DNA of 5,223 nt from NCBI GenBank assembly GCA_031290675.1, contig JAITNC010000060.1, positions 1 to 5,223 of the forward strand, read 5' to 3'. Each line of letters opens with the position of its first letter. Position 1 is the first letter of the stretch. Below are positions 1 to 5,223 of this stretch, in pieces. The notes beneath the pieces are model-generated. The model was not told where the DNA came from, searched no databases, and saw only the letters and a program-made list of their open reading frames with translations. The DNA comes from Campylobacteraceae bacterium (GTDB lineage: Bacteria > Campylobacterota > Campylobacteria > Campylobacterales > Campylobacteraceae). The translations under genes and the position numbers were made by a program.

Positions 1-2
1 CC

Positions 3-203
3 CGTCATTGCGAGTCGAAGCCCTGAGCTTGCGAAGGGTCACGTCAGCAAACGTGGCAATCCATATGATAATGGCACAAAAAGTAAATATTATATCAATA
101 AGTAGCGATGTATTTCATATTTTTTAAGTAAATTTCTTAGTAAAAAGAGTGGATTGCCACGCCTGAGGTTGCGGGTCAAGCCCGCAATGACGACGCAATG
201 ACG
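3..203 (+). mobile_element. MITE-like element, left copy
   Basis: This non-coding element has inverted ends and an AT-rich core. The left end runs from CGTCATTGCGAG (3-14) to CGTGGCAATCC (52-62). The right end is its inverse, GGATTGCCACG (151-161) to CGCAATGACG (183-192). The core (63-150) is AT-rich and has no convincing gene. The right end holds a perfect hairpin, TTGCGGG (169-175) with CCCGCAA (181-187). The terminal CGCAATGACG is repeated at once (194-203), a small tandem duplication. Positions 51-129 match the reverse complement of 4971-5049 without gaps at 74 of 79 positions, so a second copy lies beyond nifK in the opposite orientation. The CGTCATTGCGAG/GGCAATCC family is a widespread palindromic repeat in bacteria. 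Calling this a MITE is inference from the inverted ends, missing transposase and second copy. Confidence 0.75.
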
Positions 204-216
204 GAGAAAGTGCAAA

Positions 217-359
217 TTTGCATAATTTTAACTTGGCTCTTTTGTGTATAGATGAGGCAGTTTGAAAATTTGGCGAGGCGCATACGCATTGGTATGTAAC
301 GAAGCCAAGTTGAAAACAACGAAATATAGACACGAAAGAGCCAAGTTAAAATATGCAAA
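217..359. repeat. Large imperfect palindrome upstream of nifH
   Basis: A long interrupted inverted repeat that could form a cruciform in DNA or a long hairpin in RNA. The outer arms are 217-250 and 325-359. They include a perfect 17-base pair of arms, TTTTAACTTGGCTCTTT (226-242) with its complement at 335-351, and TTTGCATA (217-224) with TATGCAAA (352-359). Inside these, AATTTGGC (267-274) can pair with GCCAAGTT (304-311), and the tip is CATAC (281-285) with GTATG (292-296). GCCAAGTT occurs twice on the right side, at 304-311 and 340-347, so alternative pairings are possible. The element ends about 40 bases before the sigma-54 promoter. A palindrome of the same size and layout lies downstream of nifK. 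Function unknown. Confidence 0.8.
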
Positions 360-400
360 AGATGAGTTACCTCACAAAAAAATTTCACTCTTTATCTCTG

Positions 401-416
401 CGGAACATTATTTGCA
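401..416 (+). promoter_or_regulatory. Predicted sigma-54 (RpoN) promoter of the nif operon
   Basis: The sequence cGGaACATTATTTGCA fits the sigma-54 consensus TGGCACG-N4-TTGCA. The invariant GG (402-403) and GC (414-415) are exactly ten bases apart, and TTTGCA matches the -12 box. Only the leading T and the C after GG differ. Transcription should start near 427, giving a leader of about 27 bases before nifH. Nitrogenase operons are commonly driven by RpoN with the enhancer-binding activator NifA, so the location supports the call. No TGT-N10-ACA NifA site was found between position 1 and this promoter, so the activator or its site may differ from the proteobacterial standard. Confidence 0.82.
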
Positions 417-435
417 ATGTATATCTTGAAAATAA

Positions 436-1365
<930 letters not shown>

Positions 1366-1390
1366 ATCAAAAAAATAACAGGAGAACAAA

Positions 1391-1750
1391 ATGTTTGTTT
1401 GCGGATACCATTTCCCAGCGAGCGAGGGAAACAAGATAGAGTTTAGCAAAGTTGTAGAGAAAGTCATCACGAGTGTCGGCGATTTGTCCAAGTACAATAC
1501 CGTAGAGCTTACAGGCGAAACGAAAGAGGGGGTCAAACTTCACACGCTAAGTGCAGAGAAGGGGACTTTTCTGTTCGCCGCCTTTGTTGATTACTATAAC
1601 AAGTCCGATATAGCGGGCGAGTATAAGATGGTTTTTTATACGAACAAGTACCAAATCAGCGAGATAAGCAAAGCGGTTGATGGCGGCAAAACGGCTGATA
1701 TTTGCAAAAAACTTGACGATATGAATCTATATAGAGTGAAAGTCGCATAG
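1391..1750 (+). CDS. Uncharacterised 119-residue protein between nifH and nifD
   Basis: I do not recognise this protein. It is almost certainly a real gene: it lies 25 bases after nifH and 30 before nifD on the same strand, fills the gap, and has a good ribosome site (AGGAG, 1380-1384) six bases before its ATG. It is small, soluble and has no signal peptide or membrane segment. Judged by eye it is alpha/beta: a helix near residues 17-29, strands near 37-41, 47-54, 59-66 and 76-83, helices near 87-96 and 102-110, and a last strand near 113-118. It has only two cysteines (Cys4, Cys105), so no ferredoxin-type cluster motif. It lacks PII/NifI features and the histidine-glycine motif region typical of NifX/NafY. 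Co-transcription with nitrogenase suggests a role in its regulation, protection or assembly; this is inference from position only. Confidence 0.88.
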   Translation: MFVCGYHFPASEGNKIEFSKVVEKVITSVGDLSKYNTVELTGETKEGVKLHTLSAEKGTFLFAAFVDYYNKSDIAGEYKMVFYTNKYQISEISKAVDGGKTADICKKLDDMNLYRVKVA

Positions 1751-1780
1751 CGTCAAACAAAAAAATTTAAGGAATCTAAA

Positions 1781-3253
1781 ATGACAGCTGAAATATTGCA
1801 GGAGCTGCAAAAAGCTGCGATAGAAGAGGTGCTGAAAGTCTACCCCGAGAAAGCACAAAAAGACAGAGCGAAGCACCTTGGCGTTGAGGCGGGCGAAGAG
1901 GTTGAGGGGGTAAAAAGTGTGTGTGATTCGCTCAAGAGCAACAAGCAAACCGTTCCGGGCGTTATGAGCCAAAGAGGCTGTGCTTATGCGGGCAGCAAAG
2001 GCGTTGTTTGGGGTCCCGTGAAAGATATGGTTCATATCTCGCACGGACCTGTTGGCTGCGGACAATACAGCAGAGCAGGGCGGAGAAATTACTATATCGG
2101 CACGACGGGCATAGACACTTTTGTGACTATGAACTTTACGACAGACTACAATGAAAAAGATATAGTTTTTGGCGGCGACAAAAAGCTAAAAGCCGCATTG
2201 GCTGAGATAGACGCACTTTTCCCGCTAAACAACGGCATCTCTGTACAGAGCGAATGTCCGATAGGCTTGATAGGCGATGATATACAAGCGGTCGCGCGTA
2301 CATACAAAAAAGAGAGCGGCAAGCCCGTCATAGCGGTATCTTGCGAAGGATTTAGGGGCGTTTCGCAAAGTCTGGGACACCACATAGCCAACGATATGAT
2401 AAGAGATGAAGTTATGAGCGATACATCTTACAAAAAAGACTTTGAAAGCACGCCTTATGATGTCGCTATCGTCGGGGATTATAACATCGGCGGCGACGCT
2501 TGGAGTTCACGTATATTGTTGGAGGAGATGGGGCTGAGAGTCATAGCCCAATGGAGCGGCGACGCTACCTACAAAGAGCTCGCTATCTGCCCCAAAGCCA
2601 AGATAAACCTTTTGCACTGTTACAGAAGTATGAACTACATAGTCAGACATATGGAGCAAGAATTTGGTATACCGTGGATAGAGTACAACTTTTTTGGGCC
2701 GTCAAAAACAACAGAGAGTTTGAGAAAGATAGCTGCCCAATTTGACGAGAAAATACAGCAAAAAGCCGAAGAGGTCATAGCCAAATATACAAAAATGACA
2801 GACGAGGTCATCGCCAGATACAGACCAAAACTTGAGGGCAAAAAGGTGATGTTGTACGTGGGAGGTCTTCGTCCGCGACACGTCATCGGGGCTTATGAGG
2901 ATTTGGGTATGCAAGTCATCGGTACAGGATACGAATTCGGTCATGGCGACGACTACAAAAGGACAAAAGAGGAGCTTGGCGGGGCTACTTTGATATATGA
3001 CGACACAAACGAGTACGAGTTGGAGCAGTTCGTCAAAAAACTCAAACCAGACCTTGTAGCGAGCGGCGTAAAAGAGAAGTATGTATTTCAAAAAATGGGA
3101 TTGCCGTTCAGGCAGATGCACTCTTGGGATTATAGCGGCCCTTATCATGGGTACGATGCATTTGCGATTTTTGCAAGAGATATGGATTTGGCGTTAAATT
3201 CTCCCGTATGGGCGCATACTAAAGCGCCGTGGGAAAAAGAAAAGGAGGCGTGA
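1781..3253 (+). CDS. nifD: Nitrogenase molybdenum-iron protein alpha chain
   Basis: NifD carries the FeMo-cofactor active site where N2 is reduced, and with NifK forms the alpha2beta2 dinitrogenase. The A. vinelandii landmarks all appear at a constant offset of +5. P-cluster cysteines are Cys67, Cys93 and Cys159. FeMo-co ligands are Cys280 ([10 protein letters not shown]) and His447 ([12 protein letters not shown]). Active-site residues are Val75, Arg101, Gln196, His200 and Arg364 (GGLRPRH). The constant offset means no net insertion or deletion through the core, so this is the Azotobacter-like form without the roughly 50-residue insertion of clostridial NifD. Val75, Cys280 and the motif set point to the Mo enzyme rather than VnfD or AnfD. 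The 490-residue length is normal. The ATG at 1781 has AAGGAA at 1769-1774. The end of nifD contains the nifK ribosome site. Confidence 0.99.
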   Translation: MTAEILQELQKAAIEEVLKVYPEKAQKDRAKHLGVEAGEEVEGVKSVCDSLKSNKQTVPGVMSQRGCAYAGSKGVVWGPVKDMVHISHGPVGCGQYSRAGRRNYYIGTTGIDTFVTMNFTTDYNEKDIVFGGDKKLKAALAEIDALFPLNNGISVQSECPIGLIGDDIQAVARTYKKESGKPVIAVSCEGFRGVSQSLGHHIANDMIRDEVMSDTSYKKDFESTPYDVAIVGDYNIGGDAWSSRILLEEMGLRVIAQWSGDATYKELAICPKAKINLLHCYRSMNYIVRHMEQEFGIPWIEYNFFGPSKTTESLRKIAAQFDEKIQQKAEEVIAKYTKMTDEVIARYRPKLEGKKVMLYVGGLRPRHVIGAYEDLGMQVIGTGYEFGHGDDYKRTKEELGGATLIYDDTNEYELEQFVKKLKPDLVASGVKEKYVFQKMGLPFRQMHSWDYSGPYHGYDAFAIFARDMDLALNSPVWAHTKAPWEKEKEA

Positions 3254-3254
3254 T

Positions 3255-4802
3255 ATGCAAGATATCAACAATATAGTAGACGGGCAAAAATTATTTTTAA
3301 AGCCCGAATATCAAGAAGTCTTGAAAAACAAAAAGCTCTTTGAGGGCAGCGCAGGCTCTGTAAATCCTCTCAAAGTTGAGGAGATAGCGGAGTGGACTAA
3401 GAGTTGGGAATACAGAGAAAAAAACTTAGCCCGTGAACATATCACGGTAAACCCTGCGAAAGCGTGTCAGCCCCTTGGTGCGGTGATGGCGGCTCTTGGC
3501 TTTGAAAATACTATGCCTTACGTACACGGAAGCCACGGTTGTGTGGCTTATTTTAGAAGTTATTTCACGAGGCATTTCAAAGAGCCTACCCCGTGCGTGA
3601 GCGATAGTATGAGCGAAAGTGCGGCGGTTTTCGGCGGACTTGCAAATATGAAAGAGGGGCTTTTGAACTGCAAGAGCTTGTACAAGCCCGATATGATAGC
3701 GGTTTCCACTACTTGTATGGCTGAAGTCATCGGCGACGACTTGAACGCTTTTGTCATCGGAGCAAGGAAAGATGCCGAGGGCAAGCTTGACGATACACCG
3801 ATACCGGCGGCTCACACGCCATCTTTTCAAGGCAGCCATATAACAGGCTACGACAATATGATGAACGCTATCTTGCAGGAGCTAAACCCGCTTGAGCAAA
3901 GGGGCGAGAAGGACGAAGAGCGTATAAATATCATTCCGGGTTTTGAGGCGTATCTTGGAAGCCTGAGAGAGATAAAAAAGATAGCCAAATTTTTCAGCGA
4001 TAAAATAGTGATGATAGGCGACCACGAGGAGCAGTGGAACACTCCTGCGGGCGAATACAAACTCTATGCGGGCGGCACTCCTTTGGCTGTAGCAAAAACA
4101 GCCAGCAGCGCAAAAGCCACTATCTCTTTGCAAAAATACTCCACGATAGCCACAGGCAAAAATATCAAAAACAACTGGGCTGGGGAGTATATCGCCTGCA
4201 ATCCGATAGGACTTGGCGGCACGGACGCTTTCGTGATGAAACTCAGCGAGCTTACCGGCAAAAGCGTGCCAAATGAGCTAACCTTGCAAAGAGGTCAGCT
4301 TGTGGACGCCATGCAAGACAGCTATCCATATATGCACGGCAAAAAGTTCGCCATATGGGGGGATCCTGATTTTCTACTCGGAGTAGTGTCGTTTTTGGTG
4401 GAGATGGGGGCTATACCAAGACATATCATCTGCCACAACTCGCCGAGAAAAAATTGGGAAAAAGAGATGAGGGCGCTGCTTGATAAGAGTGCATTTAAAG
4501 ATGAGTGCAACATCTGGCCGGGGAAAGACTTGTGGCATCTAAGAAGCCTTTTGTTTACAGAACCTGTAGATTTTATGATAGGCAATGTTTACGGCAAAGA
4601 GCTTTATCGCGACACAAAGATACCTTTGATACGCATAGGATTTCCCATCTTTGACCGCCACCATCTGCACAGATACTCTATCAGTGGGTATGAAGGGGCG
4701 TTAAATCTACTCACGTGGATTGTAAATGCAGTCCTTGACAATCTTGACGAACAGACGAAAGAGATTGGCGTGACGGATTACTTTTTTGACTGCGTGAGGT
4801 GA
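3255..4802 (+). CDS. nifK: Nitrogenase molybdenum-iron protein beta chain
   Basis: NifK pairs with NifD and shares the 8Fe-7S P-cluster, which relays electrons from NifH to FeMo-co. Its P-cluster cysteines are Cys71 (NPAKACQPLGA), Cys96 (HGSHGCVAYF) and Cys154 (STTCMAEVIGDD). Ser190 in HTPSF corresponds to the redox-switchable ligand Ser188 of A. vinelandii. Glu110, Asp351 and Asp355 match the residues of the inter-subunit metal site. Other family blocks are WGDPDF (369-373 region), GKDLWHLRSL (423-432) and IGFPIFDRHHLHR (461-473). The C-terminus ends in ...DCVR, like the family's conserved final arginine. At 515 residues it is close to the 523 of A. vinelandii. Its ATG follows the nifD stop by one base, and its strong ribosome site AAGGAGG (3242-3248) lies inside nifD, so translation of the two subunits is probably coupled. 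Confidence 0.99.
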   Translation: MQDINNIVDGQKLFLKPEYQEVLKNKKLFEGSAGSVNPLKVEEIAEWTKSWEYREKNLAREHITVNPAKACQPLGAVMAALGFENTMPYVHGSHGCVAYFRSYFTRHFKEPTPCVSDSMSESAAVFGGLANMKEGLLNCKSLYKPDMIAVSTTCMAEVIGDDLNAFVIGARKDAEGKLDDTPIPAAHTPSFQGSHITGYDNMMNAILQELNPLEQRGEKDEERINIIPGFEAYLGSLREIKKIAKFFSDKIVMIGDHEEQWNTPAGEYKLYAGGTPLAVAKTASSAKATISLQKYSTIATGKNIKNNWAGEYIACNPIGLGGTDAFVMKLSELTGKSVPNELTLQRGQLVDAMQDSYPYMHGKKFAIWGDPDFLLGVVSFLVEMGAIPRHIICHNSPRKNWEKEMRALLDKSAFKDECNIWPGKDLWHLRSLLFTEPVDFMIGNVYGKELYRDTKIPLIRIGFPIFDRHHLHRYSISGYEGALNLLTWIVNAVLDNLDEQTKEIGVTDYFFDCVR

Positions 4803-4835
4803 TATTAAATAGGTGTGTGGGGCGCAACCCCCCTC

Positions 4836-4870
4836 CGTCATTGCGAGCCTGTAATCAGGCGTGGCAATCC
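4836..4870 (+). repeat. Solo palindromic repeat unit just after nifK
   Basis: A 35-base single unit of the CGTCATTGCGAG...GTGGCAATCC family, in the same sense as the left end of each MITE-like copy but without its own core. It folds into a hairpin: GCCTG (4847-4851) with CAGGC (4856-4860) around a TAAT loop, extended by ATTGC (4840-4844) with GCAAT (4864-4868). A short GC-rich stem, GGGG (4819-4822) with CCCC (4828-4831), lies immediately before it. It begins 33 bases after the nifK stop. No T-run follows, so it is not a standard intrinsic terminator, but such repeats can stabilise or end the 3' side of an mRNA. That role is inferred. Confidence 0.7.
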
Positions 4871-4911
4871 AGTATTAAAACGGCGGAATTGCGCCATAAC
4901 ACGCCCCCTTT

Positions 4912-5073
4912 GTGTCATTGTGAGGAGCGAAGCGACGTAACAATCTCAGTTCTATTTTTTACGAAAAATCACTTAAAAAATATGAAATACATCATTACTC
5001 ATTGATATATAATTTACTTTTTGTGCCATTATCATATGGATTGCCACGTTCGCAAGCTCACTCGCAATGACGG
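4912..5073 (-). mobile_element. MITE-like element, right copy (inverted)
   Basis: Second copy of the element at 3-203, in the opposite orientation. Its far end is GGATTGCCACGT (5038-5049) to CGCAATGACGG (5063-5073). Its near end is a diverged form, GTGTCATTGTGAG (4912-4924) to GTAACAATCT (4936-4945). The AT-rich core at 4971-5049 is the reverse complement of 51-129 at 74 of 79 positions, with exact runs of 38 and 19 bases. The near end has drifted more than the far end, and the core end next to it (about 4948-4970) is also less similar. Overlapping small reading frames here follow the repeat sequence and are not convincing genes. With the left copy it encloses the whole nitrogenase operon. 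Confidence 0.75.
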
Positions 5074-5084
5074 AAGGGCAAGTT

Positions 5085-5223
5085 TACAAGATTTTAGCGA
5101 ATTTATTTTGCATGATAATGAGGCGCAAATGAAGCCCGCGAGCGGTGCGTACTTGAGGTACGTGAGCGAGCGCGGCGAAATTGCAACGAAGTTAGCGTGC
5201 AAAAGAACGAGCTAAAAATTGTA
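5085..5223. repeat. Large imperfect palindrome downstream of nifK (may continue past the window)
   Basis: Long interrupted palindrome with the same layout as 217-359. Pairs from outside in are TACAA (5085-5089) with TTGTA (5219-5223), TTTTAGC (5092-5098) with GCTAAAA (5211-5217), TTTTGCA (5106-5112) with TGCAAAA (5198-5204), GCAA (5125-5128) with TTGC (5181-5184), CCGCG (5136-5140) with CGCGG (5171-5175), and the tip CGTAC (5148-5152) with GTACG (5158-5162). The left side contains TGAGGC and the right side CAACGAA, both also found at matching places in the left palindrome. It starts about a dozen bases after the MITE copy ends, again as on the left. The outermost pairs reach the window edge, so the element may be longer. 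Function unknown. Confidence 0.72.

Noticed and set aside
93..105. An IHF-like site (TATCAA-N4-TAG) in the left MITE core.
   Set aside because: It misses one of the last consensus bases, the AT-rich core makes chance matches likely, and it is about 300 bases from the promoter.
1..210. A CRISPR array from repeated CGTCATTGCGAG-type units.
   Set aside because: The units are inverted relative to each other and unevenly spaced, with a shared core rather than unique spacers.
243..310. A NifA upstream activator site, TGT-N10-ACA.
   Set aside because: TGT occurs at 243, 245 and 295, but ACA is not found at the required distance after any of them.
124..388. Small minus strand reading frames upstream of nifH.
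   Set aside because: They cover the MITE end and the large palindrome and have no ribosome site or recognisable protein features.
1391..1750. The gene between nifH and nifD as nifI1 or another PII (GlnB-like) regulator.
   Set aside because: The position fits, but the protein lacks the start, glycine-rich T-loop region and C-terminal pattern of PII/NifI proteins, and one gene is present rather than the usual nifI1-nifI2 pair.
4819..4833. Intrinsic terminator formed by GGGG-CGCAA-CCCC after nifK.
   Set aside because: The stem is only four pairs and is not followed by a run of T; it runs directly into the repeat hairpin.
4799..5215. Small + strand reading frames after nifK (4799-5005 and 5021-5215).
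   Set aside because: They overlap nifK or lie wholly in palindromic repeats, lack good ribosome sites, and their sequence is explained by repeat structure.

Overview
The window carries the structural genes of a molybdenum nitrogenase in one rightward operon: nifH (454-1365), an unrecognised 119-residue gene (1391-1750), nifD (1781-3253) and nifK (3255-4802). All Fe-S cluster and FeMo-cofactor ligands that can be checked against the Azotobacter vinelandii proteins are present, and no frame is broken, so the enzyme should be functional. The protein style, in particular a NifH with a longer segment ahead of the first cluster cysteine, together with short gaps and AGGAG-type ribosome sites, suggests a member of the Campylobacterota (formerly Epsilonproteobacteria). 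This is an inference from remembered protein similarity, not a search result.

Left flank (1-453): a MITE-like element bounded by the common CGTCATTGCGAG...GTGGCAATCC type repeat (3-203), then a large imperfect palindrome (217-359), then a good sigma-54 (RpoN) -24/-12 promoter (401-416). The promoter lies about 40 bases ahead of the nifH start, with the predicted transcript start near 427. No clear NifA upstream site (TGT-N10-ACA) is visible.

Genes: each starts with ATG and has a purine-rich ribosome site six bases upstream. nifD and nifK are separated by a single base, so translational coupling is likely. NifH (Fe protein) delivers electrons to the NifD2K2 tetramer. The small gene sits between nifH and nifD, where archaea and some anaerobic bacteria carry the PII-type regulators nifI1 and nifI2, but it shows no PII signature.

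Right flank (4803-5223): a solo repeat hairpin (4836-4870) right after nifK, a second copy of the MITE-like element in opposite orientation (4912-5073), and a second large palindrome (5085 to the window edge) built like the first. The cores of the two MITE copies match at 74 of 79 positions by hand alignment (51-129 against the reverse complement of 4971-5049). The nitrogenase operon is therefore bracketed by an inverted pair of mobile-type repeats, each followed on the + strand by a palindrome of the same design. No nifE, nifN, nifB or other assembly genes lie in the window.
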